Part shown: positions 10,901 through 23,200 of the stretch, piece by piece | Layout of the letters: the number at the start of each line of letters is the position of its first letter | How positions within the stretch are numbered: position 1 is the stretch's first letter | Source: Hirsutella rhossiliensis | Lineage: Eukaryota; Ascomycota; Sordariomycetes; Hypocreales; Ophiocordycipitaceae | Direction of reading: 5' to 3' | DNA: 64,000 nucleotides | NCBI RefSeq assembly: GCF_020360975.1 | Contig: NW_025408668.1 | Span: forward strand, 186,001 to 250,000 | Notes under the pieces: model-generated | Seen by the model: the letters and a program-made list of their open reading frames with translations, nothing else | Told to the model about the DNA's origin: nothing | The model's database searches: none | Made by a program: the position numbers and the translations under genes

Positions 10901-11979
10901 TCGATTTTATATCTATTAGTTTAGTTATAATTTTCGTTTATATTACTAAAGCCTATAATAATTTACTTAAACGGTTATCCTTTTTATCTTATTTAGTAGC
11001 TAAATTATTATAAAATTTTACTTTTTTCCTAAATCTATTAGTCTTAGAAACTTATATCTTTATTTTAATATAGCTAGCTAGTTTTCTAGTTAATTAATAG
11101 GTTACTCTCCTATAGCTATAAAAGCCTTAATATAAGGTTATATTCTTTAATATTTATAATATTAAAGTTAACTTATTTATTATAGCCTTAAATATTAATA
11201 TTAAGGTAACTAATCTCTATATTAATAATTCTATTATTATAGTTAAAGGCCTCTCCTTTAATATTAGTAAGTTTATATAGATCCTTCTTATATTTCTATA
11301 TAAGTTAGTAACGATTAACGACTTTAAGTAAAATATAATTACCTATTATATTATAATCTAAAAGTATATACGCGTAATATCCCGCGGTTTAAATATCTAA
11401 TACTATTTAGTTACTATAGCTTACTATTACTATATATAGGGTCCTTAGATCTTATTATATCGTGCTAGTCTATAGCCCTTTTATAGATAGTATACCTTAT
11501 TTTTTACTTAGTCTTTATTCGTTTTATTTAGGTATTCTTCTTTAATTTAGTATTAATATTATTTCTTTATATTTTTATCGCGTAGTATTATATTAGGGCT
11601 TAAGAGACTAATTTCTTATAGCTAATTAAAGATTTCTTATTTCTTAACGCTATATTATTTATATTATATTACTTTATAGTTAATTATATACTATACTTTA
11701 TAATTCTATTTATTTTTATACTAAAGGTTAAGTTTTTATTTAGCGTCTTTTTATTTTTTTATTTTAGTATTTTTATATTAATATTTCCTTAGTTAAATAT
11801 AGCTTATAGCTTTTATATATATTAGTAATAATCTTTTAGTATACTATTATATTATTTATACTATACTTATACTTTTTTATATTTATAAACTCTATAGTTT
11901 AAGTATATATATTTATTATAATCTTCTTTATTATATTTAACTTATTATATAAGCCTTTAAAAGATTAATAGTTTAAATA

Positions 11980-12058
11980 ACCCTCGTAGTATAGTAGTTA
12001 TATACCTAGGAAGCCTACTAGCTATAACGCTAGAGTCGGTTCGAATCCGGCCGGGGGC
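11980..12058 (+). promoter_or_regulatory. tRNA-like head of SINE 1 with A and B boxes
   Basis: A box TAGTATAGTAG at 11,987-11,997 and a perfect B box GGTTCGAATCC at 12,038-12,048. The ends pair like an acceptor stem (CCCTCG with CGGGGG). The D-arm resembles tRNA-Asp/Glu, while the anticodon region is enlarged and does not fold as a normal tRNA. It is best read as an internal polymerase III promoter and not a working tRNA gene. Confidence 0.75.
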
Positions 12059-12764
12059 ACGATTAATTTTTAGTCGGACTAGTAGACTACGCTAACCTAC
12101 TTATTAATTAGCTAATCAGCGCTTCTAGAAGCGCTTATAAATACACTAGCAGTCTAGCCCCGCTATAAGTGGGCCGGCCCGGACCTCGCCTACCCGGACC
12201 TAGCGACGAATTCGTTAGGACCTCCCCCTGACCCCGGTCCGGGCCCCCCGACCGGGAAAACAAAAACCCGGGGCCGATACTAGTAACTCGATAAGTACGG
12301 CGCGAAGCCGGTGCGACAACCCGACTACCGGCCCGGCTAAAGGCCGGCATTAATAAAAATAGCCCGCTAAGCCTTACGGCGGAAAAATAAGGCAGAGCCC
12401 GGGAAGATATCGCTATAGGATAAGGTCGGAGATAATTATATAATTAACTATTAACCGTTAACTAAAAAAAAGCTCGTACTACCGATTAATGCTATATACC
12501 CCGCGTACGTAAAGGAGTTACTTTCTAAGGTTACTTTATAGCGGGGCTAATGCGATTCCGACTAACTATAACGATACCTAAGATAGCCGGCGTAAGATTC
12601 CTATATATTATAACCGCGACCCGGTATAAGGGCGGACTAGCTACGAAAGAAGGGAGGGTTTTCCTTTAAGCACTTTAGTTTTTCCCTCCTATTTAACGTC
12701 GAAGTTCTAAATACCTCTAAATAGGTTACTAGTATAATCTTAATAATAATAATAATAATAATAA
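11980..12764 (+). mobile_element. Long tRNA-derived SINE, copy 1 (about 785 bp)
   Basis: The 5' end is a tRNA-like head with RNA polymerase III A and B boxes. The body is GC-rich with no coding sense, and the 3' end shares about 165 bp with the LINE tail at 7,148-7,315, ending in a run of TAA/AAT units. It is bounded by a perfect target duplication (TAATAGTTTAAATA at 11,966-11,979 and 12,765-12,778) and sits in Gypsy copy 2. The uninterrupted target is visible in Gypsy copy 1 near 120-145. It is unusually long for a SINE. A deletion derivative of a longer element with a tRNA-like promoter is an alternative. Confidence 0.8.
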
Positions 12765-15040
12765 TAATAGTTTAAATACCTTAAAGTAAGTAGCGTTATA
12801 CTATTCCTTTATTTTAGCGTATTTATAGATTTTATATATCTCTAAAAGATATCTTATTAATAAACTATAATTATTATAGTATTTAAGTAGTATACTATAA
12901 TTAGGTTCTAATAATATAACTTAGTCGTTTAAGTAGCGTTAATCGATTTTCTACTTATTTAGTTCTATACTTAGGTAGGGTTTCGAAAGTACTTATCCTT
13001 TAAACCTAACTAAGAAGGTATTATATTATACTTTTATCTAAAAGTATATTATATAATCTAGGTAAACGTATAATATTTATAAAATATACTTATAGTACTT
13101 ATAAGTAAGTAGTATTTATAGATTATTTCTAAATTCTCCTTATAGTTACTATTCTTATTATAGAGCTATAAAGGTATCGACTATAGTAATAGCTATAATA
13201 TAGTCTCCTTTATATAGTACTAGTTAATATCGAATTAATATAGCTTATTAGTTTTCTATAAGAATTTAAAGCGTTTATTAGGTTTTAATTTTAAGTATTT
13301 CTTTAAATTCTTTAAAGTATAGAGCGTATTCTTTAATTATAGTATTCTCCCTTAGTAGCGAGGGTAGTAGTATAAGTTCGTTCTTATCTTCTATTTCTCT
13401 AGGTATTTCTTATTCTTTAAAGCTTATATCGTTAATACTTTATTATTCCTTTATAGGTTATTATCCGAGTTTTATAAGTATAAGGGCTATATCTATATCT
13501 TCTTTATTATATTATTTATAGACTACCTATCGTTATTATCGATTTTTATTTTATATATCTTCCTAGAATTATTTACTATTCTTCTTAATCTAGTCTTAAG
13601 AGACTCCTTTAGGATATAAGTATTTTAGTTCTATAAATTTAACTTATTTTTATATTTTAAGATCTCTTTATTATATTATTATAAGGGATTTCTTTAATAG
13701 CTTTAAGAACTATCTAGTACCGTTCTTATCGCTTAGGTATACTATATATTCGTCGTTATAATATATAGTCTTACTAAGGAGTTTATACTTTAGTTCTTAT
13801 TTATTAGTAGTGTTTAGGTATTTCTTACCTTTTAGGGCTAGTACTTAGTAGGTTTTCTTCTCCTTATAAGGTTATTTATATTCTTTAAAGTAATATCTAA
13901 GTTTTCTATAGTTAAAATACTTTCCTTTACTTTTCTATATTATATTTAGATTTATCTTACCTAAGTTAGTTATATAGGTATAGGTAATAGGAGTTTCGCG
14001 CTTCTTTTTATAATTAGTATATTAGTTAAAGTTATTCCTATAAGAAGGGTTTTAGTTTCCTCTTTTTTATTTCTTTTCTTAGCGTTATATATATTATTTA
14101 TTATCGATTTATACTACTATAACGATATAGTTTAAGAGGCCGTTAGGTCGATCTTCCTTATAAAGTTCGTCCTTAACTTCTTCCCTAAGTCTATTATAAA
14201 ATCGAGATATAAGGGGTTCGTTATCCTATTTAAGTTTTAAGGTAACTTAATAGAATTTACTAGTATAGTTTAATACTAAGGTCCTTTATCGGAGTTCTTA
14301 AAGTTTCTATTCGGCTTTTTATTCTTTATTAGTTATTTTAAAGACCTTAGTAATAGCTTCTTTAAATCTTTAGAAACTAGTAAAGACTTTATCTATTTCG
14401 CTATTTTATTATACTAGTTAGTTATTAAGATAGTCCCTTATAATAGGTTTAAACTAAGCGAGTACTATTTTAGATAAATAATTTCCTATATAAAGTACCT
14501 TTTTAACTAGGTTTAAAAGTTTCGTTAAGTAAAACTAGTAGTAAGCCTTAAGTTAAGTAAGAAAGTCTTAAAGAGTACTATAAGTACCGTCGAATAGTCT
14601 TAGCTACTTTAGTTTAACTACTTCTCTAAGTCCCCTAACTTATCTATTACCTCCTTTATTCCTAAGTAACTATACCTCTTATTAAAGGGTAATAATCTCG
14701 CGTATTATATCCTAAGGTAATATAGTAGCTCTAAAGTTAGTTAATCTAGCTTACTATATAGGTATATTAATAGTTACGATATTACTTAGAGTAACGCGGT
14801 ATTATACTAAATAAGAGCTTTTAACGTATAACGACCGGTATTATTCTTAAGGGATAAACCTATTAAGGGGTTTATATTAGTAGATATAATAAGACGTAGT
14901 CTAAGTAATAATAAGTATATTACGTTAGTAATAAGTTAGAGGTTATAGACTATAGACTATAACTAGGTAATTAGAATTAAAGATAGAATCGTAATAAAGA
15001 TCTATATTAAAAGCTAGAGAGCTATCTATTTAAAGGAGTA

Positions 15041-15295
15041 AAAGTAGGTAGCTATATATACCTATAGAGACTATCCTTAGATTACGGTCCTAGCTATAAT
15101 CCCCTTCGTAGCTTACTATAGCTTACTTATAAGCTATACTCTTAAGTAGTAATCTATCTATATAAGGCTTACTTAGCTTATATACGCTCTAGGTAAGCTA
15201 AGCCTAAGTAACTTCTTATCCTAACTATTATTCTAAGCCGCTTTATTATATAAACTTAGCTAGCTCTCTTATAGCCCGTTAACTATAGTCGTAAT
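15041..15295. other. Unassigned RIPped sequence between two Gypsy remnants
   Basis: AT-rich, CA/TG-poor. It contains diverged GCTTAC/AAGCTATA-type motifs but no family motif or matching partner elsewhere in the window was recognised. Confidence 0.4.
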
Positions 15296-16166
15296 AGTCT
15301 ACTTCCTATATATAGAACTTACTTTTCTTTAGTTTAACTAGTAACTTTATATTTTAAAGTATATAGAGTACCTTATATATATATTCTTTATATTCTTTTA
15401 AGGTATCTAAGAAGATTAAGATATTATCTAAGTATACTACTATAAAAATATCTAAGTACTTATATAGGATATTATTAATTATTTATTAAAAGGTAGCTAG
15501 TATTTATAAGTTTAAATAGTATTACTAGATATTTAAATAGTTCAAATTTCGTTTTAAAGGTTATTATTTATTTATATCCCTTTTTTATATTTATTAAGTT
15601 ATAGGCGCCTTTAAGGTTAAGGGCTATAAACTACTTTTTACTATATAGTTAATCTTATAGTTTTAATATAAGTAGTAATAGTATTCGGTCTTTTATTATA
15701 ATATTGTTTAAGTATCTATAGTTAATAACTAGTTATAGCTTACCGTTTTTCTTTAAAATAAATATAACTAGGTAGCTTACTTTAGATTATAATATTTATA
15801 TATATTCCTTTTATAGATTCTTATTAAGGTAGTCGTATAGCGTCTATAGTTACTTTTTATTTAAGTTATAAATCTTATAAAACGTTAGTATTATTTTATC
15901 CTTAAGATAAATTTTATAGTCTTATTAGCTATATTTAAATAACCCTATCTTAAGTTCTTCCTTAGAAAGTTTATTATATTTCTAGTATTCTTAAGGGATA
16001 TTCTATATGCTATCTTATAAGCTTTATTCTTTATTTTAAGAGCTAGTTTCTCTTAACTTAAGCTCTTTATTAATTTATTTAAGGTCTTTCCTTAAAGTAA
16101 TAATAACTCTTTAAATCTTTATATTATATCCTTTATTTTATTTATATTAAATACCTTATAAGCTTA
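15296..16166 (-). mobile_element. Ty3/Gypsy family A copy 3, reverse transcriptase fragment
   Basis: Colinear with 10,011-10,870 of copy 2 plus about 10 bp on the far side of the Fot1-like insertion. The RIP-altered YxDD box is at about 15,424-15,440 on the minus strand. Both ends are abrupt: unassigned sequence on the left, LINE sequence on the right. Confidence 0.75.
15297..15316. other. Paralogous empty target site of the Fot1-like element
   Basis: Copy 3 reads CTTCC-TA-TATATAGAAC without interruption. Copy 2 reads CTTCC-TA, then 1,843 bp, then TA-TATATAGAAC. Removing the element and one TA from copy 2 gives the copy 3 sequence exactly. Confidence 0.92.
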
Positions 16167-17376
16167 CTTTAAGGTTTCTTTAAATAGCCTTAGGTAACTA
16201 AGTAGCTTTAAGCTAGTATATAGGCTATTATAAGGGCTATTAATAGTTTATAGTCCTTATAGCTACCTTCTTAAGCCCTTTTATAAAGGTCTTATAAAAG
16301 AGTTTAATATTTTAAGCTTCTTTAAGGGCCTAGGAAGCTTACTAAAGAAAGCCCTAGCTTAGACCTTAGGAAAAAGGTATTAAAGCTAAGGCTAGGTTTA
16401 CTATAAGTATTAATTAATTAAGATTATACTAGTAACTTATTTAAAGGTATTTAGAACTTCCGCGTTAAATAAGAGGGAAAAACTAAAGTGCTTAAATAAA
16501 AACCCTCCTTTCTTTTATAGCTAGTCTACCCTTATACTAAGTCGCGGTTATAATATATAGGAATCTTATACTAGCTATTATAGGTAATATTTTAGTTAGT
16601 TAAAATTACGTTAGCCCTACTATAAAGTAACCTTAGAAAGTAACTCCTTTATATATATAGGGTATATAGTATTAATTAGTAGTATAAGCGTTTTTAGTTA
16701 ATAGTTAATTATATAATTATCCTTAACCTTATCTTATAATAATATCCTTTTAGGCTTTACTTTATTTTTCTATTATAAAGCTTAGTAGGCTAATTTTTAT
16801 TAATACTAGCCTTTAGCTAGGCTAGTAGTTAGGTTATTATACTAGCTTTATACTATACTTATTAAGTTACTAGTATCGGCCCTAGGCTTTTATTTTCTTA
16901 GTTAAGGGGCCTAGACTAAGGTTAAGGGGAGGTCTTAATAAATTTATCGCTAGGTCTAAGTAGACGAGGTCTAGGACGGCTTACTTATAATAGGGCTAGA
17001 CTACTAATATATTTATAAGCGCTTTTAAAAGCGCTAATTAGCTAATTAATAAGTAGTTTAATATAGTCTATTAGTTTAACTAAAATTTAATTATACCCTT
17101 AGCTAGATTTAAATTAACTTTAGTATTATAGCTAGTAAACTTCCTAGGTATATAACTACTATACTATAAGGCTACTATGAGTATTAAAATATAGGTTAAA
17201 TAAGAATAAACCTAATAAGGCTATTAAAGGTAGTTTTCTTTTACTTTTTAACTTACTTTAAGGGCTAGTTAAGCTAAAAGTAGCTAGCTTAAGGTAGGGC
17301 TAAGCTAAGCTTAAAAAGGCTAGTTTTTAGTATAAGCTAGGTATTCTCTTTTATCTTAATATTCTTTAGGTCTTAG
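16167..17376 (-). mobile_element. Tad-like LINE, 5' end fragment, carrying SINE copy 2
   Basis: The flanks of the SINE (16,167-16,413 and 17,174-17,376) align with the 5' end of the large minus-strand LINE (about 57,340-57,790). Both stop at an equivalent CTAGGTC point, so that is probably the true 5' end of the family. The remaining body is missing beyond 16,167. It is more deeply RIPped than its partner. Confidence 0.7.
16414..17173 (-). mobile_element. Long tRNA-derived SINE, copy 2 (about 760 bp)
   Basis: Reverse complement of SINE copy 1 along its length: TAA-type tail and LINE-like tail at the left, tRNA-like head at the right (about 17,090-17,173). The target duplication is ACTATAAGTATTAA at 16,400-16,413 and ACTATGAGTATTAA at 17,174-17,187. 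The single difference is G to A, a RIP change after insertion. The uninterrupted target is seen in the LINE near 57,590. Confidence 0.8.
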
Positions 17377-18398
17377 TCTTAGGTCCTAGGCTTCCTTCTA
17401 AGGTCTTTAAAGGGTATTAGCTTTTTAAAGCTTCTTTTAATTAAGCTTAAGCTTTTAAGGTACTTATTTTAGCCCTTAGGTTAAACGAAGGGAGGGGGGG
17501 TTATAAGGGCCCTCCTTAAGTCTAAGCTAAGGTCCTAGGTTAGTATAAGAATATACCTTTATATTTATATTTTACTATTATAAAGAAATAATAAGTATAA
17601 GGAGGCTTTATAGATTAAGCTAGTAAAAGGAAGCTTTATAATATAGTTTAAAGAAATAACCTTTAAAGATAAAAGATCTCTATTAGATATCTATACCTTC
17701 CTTTAGGAAACGCGGGTTAAGATAAGCCTATCCTAATAAATAGAAATATATATAAAATGCATAGGTTAATTACGAGTAGAATAAATACCTTATTACCTAT
17801 TTTAGCCTAGCGGTTTTAAAGATATCCGCGATATAAGAATAGGTAGGGCATAGAATATTCTAGTAAAATCTACTACTTATACTAAAACCTATAGTCTTAC
17901 GTTAACTATTATATTATATTTAGACTACCTATTAAGTTAGGAAGATATATAATAGATAGAGCTTTTTAAGTACTATAGAATATACTAGAAAGCTAACTAA
18001 ATAGCTTACTAGTAAGCGAGTAATAGTCTATAAAAGATAAAGGATTTCCCTAGGAGTAATAGATAGGATAAGTAAGTTTATAAGTATCTTTTATAACGCT
18101 ATTCTTTTAATATATTATTTAGCCCCTTATATACTCGTTATAAATTCCGGACGAAATCCTACTTTATACTCCTTTAACTAATCCTTTTACTTACGTTATC
18201 GATTACCTAATCCTATGCTTATTACTTATACCTTTTAATAGTTAGGTCTAAGCTAAGTCTTATTAAGAAGGGGTATATACCCTTAGTTAGTAAAGGTAAG
18301 GAAGAGCTTTTTACTTATATAAAGAAAAGCCTTACTTAATTTATAATTATTAATAGTATATTATATACTAGCTAGTAGCTATTTAAGGCTATACTTAT
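17377..18398. other. Unassigned RIPped sequence
   Basis: About 1 kb of AT-rich, CA/TG-poor DNA next to the LINE 5' end. No domain motif, terminal repeat or partner copy was recognised on either strand. It is probably an old element mutated past recognition. Confidence 0.4.
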
Positions 18399-18765
18399 AT
18401 TACGAAAAAAGATATAGCTGCTTATTAAATATAAGCGATAGCGTTAATTAACGTATATAGTATATATAATATACCCCCTTAGGGATATCGGGTTAATTCG
18501 TCCTAGGATACTTAGATATCCTAGACTATAGCGGGAATTTTTATATAGGTAGGCCCTATACTAAAACCGCGCTTAATTACGCTAGCGGGACTTAAACTAT
18601 AGGCCTTTTAGGTAGTACGCGCTAGGCTAGCTAAAAGAAGTACGTGCGTAGTTACTAGGAAGTTCCTAGAGGGGTAACCCCTCTACCTAAGCTTATAACT
18701 ATTACGAAAAAAGATATAGCCGCCTATTAAATATAAGCGATAGCGTTAATTAATATATATAGTAT
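18399..18765. repeat. Short unit with direct terminal repeats (TRIM-like), copy 1
   Basis: A direct repeat of about 65 bp starting ATTACGAAAAAAGATATAGC occurs at 18,399 and 18,701, enclosing about 235 bp with B-box-like GTTTAAGTCC on the minus strand (around 18,595). The same repeat-core-repeat unit recurs at 26,800-27,150. It could be a terminal-repeat retrotransposon in miniature, a tRNA-derived unit joined tandemly, or the LTR of an older element around Copia copy 1. Confidence 0.55.
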
Positions 18766-19713
18766 ACGCGATAACTTAAGAGGGTATAATATACTATTTA
18801 TAATAGTTTTAAGTATATATCTTTTTTATATTTTAAGCTAAGTTTTAAAAAGCTAGCTAAGGAGATATAATAATAATTCTTTCCTTTATAAGTATATATA
18901 ATAATTATAACCTTTATAGCTATATATATTAATAAGTAATTATTTAGTTAATTTACTATACTATTTACTTTATATAGTATAAACGCTCTTACTTAATATT
19001 TATTAGTAAGAAATACCTACTAACTAACTAATTACTTTTTTTATAAAGTAGCCTTTAAAACTTAATTTAAAAATTAATAAAAACTACTTTTTTAGTAAAA
19101 AGTACTTCTTATATTAATAACTTAAAGCTATTATAAGGACTTTTTATAAAACCTAGACTAAAGAAAACTTTATATACTAGTAAACCTTATAAAATATAAA
19201 GAAATAAGTTTATATTATTAAGTAATTTACTTTTAACTTAACCTAAGTAAATTCTTAGCGCTTAAAGTACCTTTTAGTCTATATATAGTATATATATATA
19301 ACTACTAAGTACTTACTAATAGTATTACTAGTAATATATAGCGCTTATAAGTTAAAGTATAGTTTTACTAGCCCTTTTACTTACTTTATTAACTCTTTAC
19401 TTTTATCTCTTAGCTTATATAATTTATATTTAAGCTAGAGTAATACTAACTTAAAAGTTTCTAAAAAAGAGAAAGTAAGCCTAGAAAAACTCTTCTTTTA
19501 TAAGTACTAGATTATTAATAGCCTTTCCCTTAGCTAGTCTTATTAATAAGAAGTCTCTCTTAGTACTTTAAATCTTAAAAGCCTTTTTATTTAAGATATC
19601 TTTTACTAAGATAACTATTTTAAGACTATCTTTATTACCTTTAAAACTCCTTAATATTATATATAGTACAGACTTTTAACTAGCGTCCCTCCTTTATAAG
19701 GATATACTAAAAG
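18766..19713. other. Unassigned AT-rich RIPped sequence left of Copia copy 1
   Basis: Very AT-rich, with no recognised motif. It is contiguous, apart from the Copia insertion, with 26,050-26,799, so the two halves are one older segment framed by the two TRIM-like units. Confidence 0.4.
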
Positions 19714-20201
19714 TCTCGTAAAGAGAGATATAAGAAGTATATAAAAATATATATAAAGGTAAAATTAGAAGTAAGGGGTCGGATAGGCAGGGCAGAGAGA
19801 TTTAATTCTTACGGGGGCAGTAATTATAGTAGGGGAATAATTATTATATTGCCTTAATTATCCTTCTTTCCTCTATCTAACGCCCCTCTTTATACCCGTC
19901 TAGCATCTTAATTAATAAAGAAGATCCTACTTAAAGAAGCTACTAATATCCTTTTAACTATAGAGCTTTTTACCGGTTTTTTCCCTCCTTTCTAGCCGTT
20001 GCCGGCATATCCGTCTTATCTCTCGCTACCTTTATAGGAAGCTATCGCTACTTCTACTTCCCCTTATACCCTTACCCTCCTTTCTATACCTCTTTTTAGC
20101 TCCTTCTTCCTTCTTCTATACTAGGTGTTTTTTAGCTTCCTAGGTCCCTCGTACTAAGGGATATCTCCGAGAACTACGAAATTAAGCTACGCTTCGCGAT
20201 A
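19714..20201 (-). repeat. 3' LTR of Copia copy 1
   Basis: 488 bp, nearly the same length as the 5' LTR (487 bp) and aligning with it throughout; differences are mostly C/T and G/A. It carries two segments (about 10 and 22 bp) that are absent from the LTRs of Copia copy 2. Confidence 0.9.
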
Positions 20202-23200
20202 TACCCCCTTAGCTATAGCCTGCCCTTATAGAAAGGGTAAAGCTAAATACCTAGGCTAGTAAGCGTATAGAGGAGGTCTTAGTCTATACTTATCCCCTAC
20301 TTAAGAAATCCGGGTTTTAGCCCTAGGCTCTTTTAGACCTACTTTAGGAAAAATAGGCCTTAAGGAGGAAATTAAGTCCTATAAGAAAGGGGGCTTCTCT
20401 AAGGATAAGTCCCTAAAAAGGGGGCCTTTAAGAAGAATAAGTCCTAATTAAGCTAGGGGCCCTCCTTTAGGATAAGTCTTAATTCCTCTCTTTAGCTATA
20501 AACGTCTCCTTCCTCCTATATGCCGTTAGCTCCTCTTATAGACTCTTAAGGCGGGCTTCTAAGGACAGCTTCTCTCGAACGTCTTCTAGCCTAATTTACT
20601 ATAAAAAGATAGCTAGCTTCTACTTTAGTAAGGGCTTTATAAGACCGTCGGCTTTTATTAATACTATTAGAACCTAACGGACGGAAATAAGTCCTTTTTA
20701 GACCTCTTAGCGTAACTACTACTAGTAGATATCGATATACTATAGCCGGGTTAATAGCTTACTATTTTCCTCCGTAAGAATCTATATAGTCTACGTATTA
20801 TCGTATTTTATAGCTAATAGGGTCGGAATTTATAGTCGTAAAGAAATAAGTAGCTAGCTAAGGAAAATCGCTTCCTTTAACGCTTTTAAAAGAGCTAGTA
20901 GCTCTGCCTCTATACTAGAAGTCGTAACGGTAGCTTACTTCGAAGCTCTCTAAGTAATAGTTCCTCTAAAAAGGGATATAATATACCTTTATAAGCTCTT
21001 TTTATTTAAGGAATTATTTATAAAGGACGAATCGCTTAAATAAAAAAAGATTTTAGTAGCTAATTTCTTTCTTTCCTACCTTCCTAAGCGTAGACTATAT
21101 AATCTCGTTAAATAAAGATAAAGGATAGCTCTATCTACTACTTCTTAATACTTAGGGCTAGGATTCTAGTTATACTTAGCTAGCCGGGAGACTATAAAAG
21201 AGATATCCGGTCTAGTAGAAATAGCTAAAAAAAAAGCAGGGAGCCTACCTTCTATTAATATTAGTGTTTCTCTTACTCCCTAGCTTAAAAGGACGGATTA
21301 AGTAAAAGCTCTTTATATAATATAGGTATAGAGGGAAGCTTCTTATTAAGAGAATTAGGGAGGAATTTATAAGCGACCTTATTAATATAGGCGTCCTAGG
21401 TAAGCTAGATAGTCCGTTAGGACCTATTCTAAAGGATTTATATCCCTAGGAACTACTTTAGCTCCCCTAGCTTAGTTATCTTATACCTTTATTATAGGCC
21501 TTATATAGCCTCCTTAGTAGTAGCTTCTTCTTCTTTTAGGTAGGCCTAGATAATATTATCGACGTAAAAGAAGACTATGATTTTACCCTTTTATATTATA
21601 TATAGTTCTTAAAGGACTTTCGTAAAGCCTAGGCCTTTAAGGGAACCTATTAAATACTATTACTAAAGAAGGGGTAATCTTTATAGTCTATATAGAGCTT
21701 TCCTAAGCTATAGAACCTTTCCTAGCTATTAGAAGCTTAGTAAAAGGTATATATAGATAACTTTTTCTTCCTTAAGTAGGCAGTTAATAAAGGCGTTAAC
21801 TATATCTATCTATTTAAGTTCGAGGTCGAATTCTACTACTATAGCTATAAGGGTCTAAAAAGATATCCCTACTAAGGTAGTTGCCTTAGTAGGTAGATCC
21901 CCTTTTTCCTATTAATCCCCGTAGATAACTAGCTAGGCTTTATACTTTTAAAGGAAGCTATATTTATTAGCCTTATAGATAAAGACCTACTTATAGCTAA
22001 GGACCTATTTTCCTCTTACCTTTTCCTTAAGGACTTCTTCGAAAGACCCTATCTTTTTATATAAGGCTAGGTAGTCTTTCTAGGCTTAGAAAAACTAGTC
22101 TTTAAAAGGGTGTTTTTCTAGCTGCTTCTAGTTTATTAGTAGGTCTAGGAGGTCTCTTTTATATACCTTCCTTACTAATAGTAGCTTAAAAAGCCGGCCT
22201 ACTATAAACGCTCTATAGGAACCGTCTTCTATTAGCGTTAGATAGAAGTCGGAAAAACAATCGAAATAGGGGAGAGGTTAGTTTTCTTTAGTATCTATAT
22301 CGGGCCCTATACCTTCCTTTACTTCTTAAAGTAGGGATAAAAAGGCAGCTAGGTAATCCTTTAAGAGAGGTGCCTTTCCTACCCTCTTAGGGGTCGTAAC
22401 GGGAAGACTAATAGAGAAAGCTACTTTTAGATCTTCTTTTTATTTTATAAGAGGAGGCGTAGGAAGGTAGGTATATTCTAGCTCTACCGCTTTCCTATAG
22501 TCTCCTTCTTTATCTAGATTATCTAATCTAGCAGCTTCCTCTTCTTTAAAGTCGGCGTTATCCTTAACTACTTTAACGTCGGTTTCTTTTTTTATTTCCT
22601 TATCTAAGACCTCTTTTTTAGACTATTAGGAAGGGGGGATTTAAATCTTTTAAATTAGTTAACGTTATAAGAGTAAGAAGGGCTATTAATCCCTCTTTCT
22701 ATTAAAGAAGCTAGATTTATCGAAAATTATATCCCTAGTCGAAATATCCTTTTATAAAAGAGCAATCTAGATCTAGAAGATATTTATAGAATTATAGCTA
22801 ATAAGGTAACTAATAAAAGCTCTAGGATTAAGCTTTCTTTTCTTCTTCCTTTTTAGCTATATATCGGTAGTTATTGCGTATACCTTATAGCTATAGGCAC
22901 GAAGGTAGGCTAGCGAGGCCCTCTTCTTTATAAAGAGCTTAAGGGGGGATTTCTAGTCTATTCCTTAGGTCTTAAAAAGGGTCTCTAAGTCCCTATTATC
23001 CCTTAGGCCCCTAGGGTCCCTTAAGGGTCCGGTTCTAAAGGTAATAAGCGGTCTTAACGACTTCCCTTTAAAGGTCGTATAGAAGCCTTATAGTAAGTCT
23101 TATCGTACGGGCCCTTTCTATTATAGCACCCCCTAATCTTTCTACCCCTCCGTTCTAGGCCTAGGTATTTAGTGCTAATAAGAGGGGTAAAATACCCCTT

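Larger units (their letters stand above)
7316..15040 (-). mobile_element. Ty3/Gypsy retrotransposon, family A copy 2 (interrupted, heavily RIPped, 3'-truncated)
   Basis: On the minus strand the order is leader and gag (about 15,040-13,950), zinc knuckle (about 13,890-13,940), reverse transcriptase (about 10,900-10,011) and RNase H (8,165-7,316). The element is split by the SINE at 11,980-12,764 and by the Fot1-like transposon at 8,166-10,008, and it ends abruptly at the LINE tail, so integrase and the 3' LTR are missing. Where it overlaps copy 1, CpG sites kept in copy 1 read TpA here, so it suffered deeper RIP. It has no coding capacity left. The right end (5' LTR) was not resolved. Confidence 0.8.

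Noticed and set aside
11980..12058. Functional tRNA gene
   Set aside because: The boxes are good, but the anticodon arm is enlarged and irregular and the sequence is the head of a repeated, target-duplicated insertion.
12135..12350. 71-aa minus-strand frame inside SINE 1
   Set aside because: It lies in the GC-rich SINE body, is not preserved in SINE copy 2, and has no recognisable motif.
18399..18765. Direct repeats of 65 bp as target-site duplications
   Set aside because: Far too long for any known integration mechanism, and the same pair recurs at 26,800-27,150 as part of the repeat itself.
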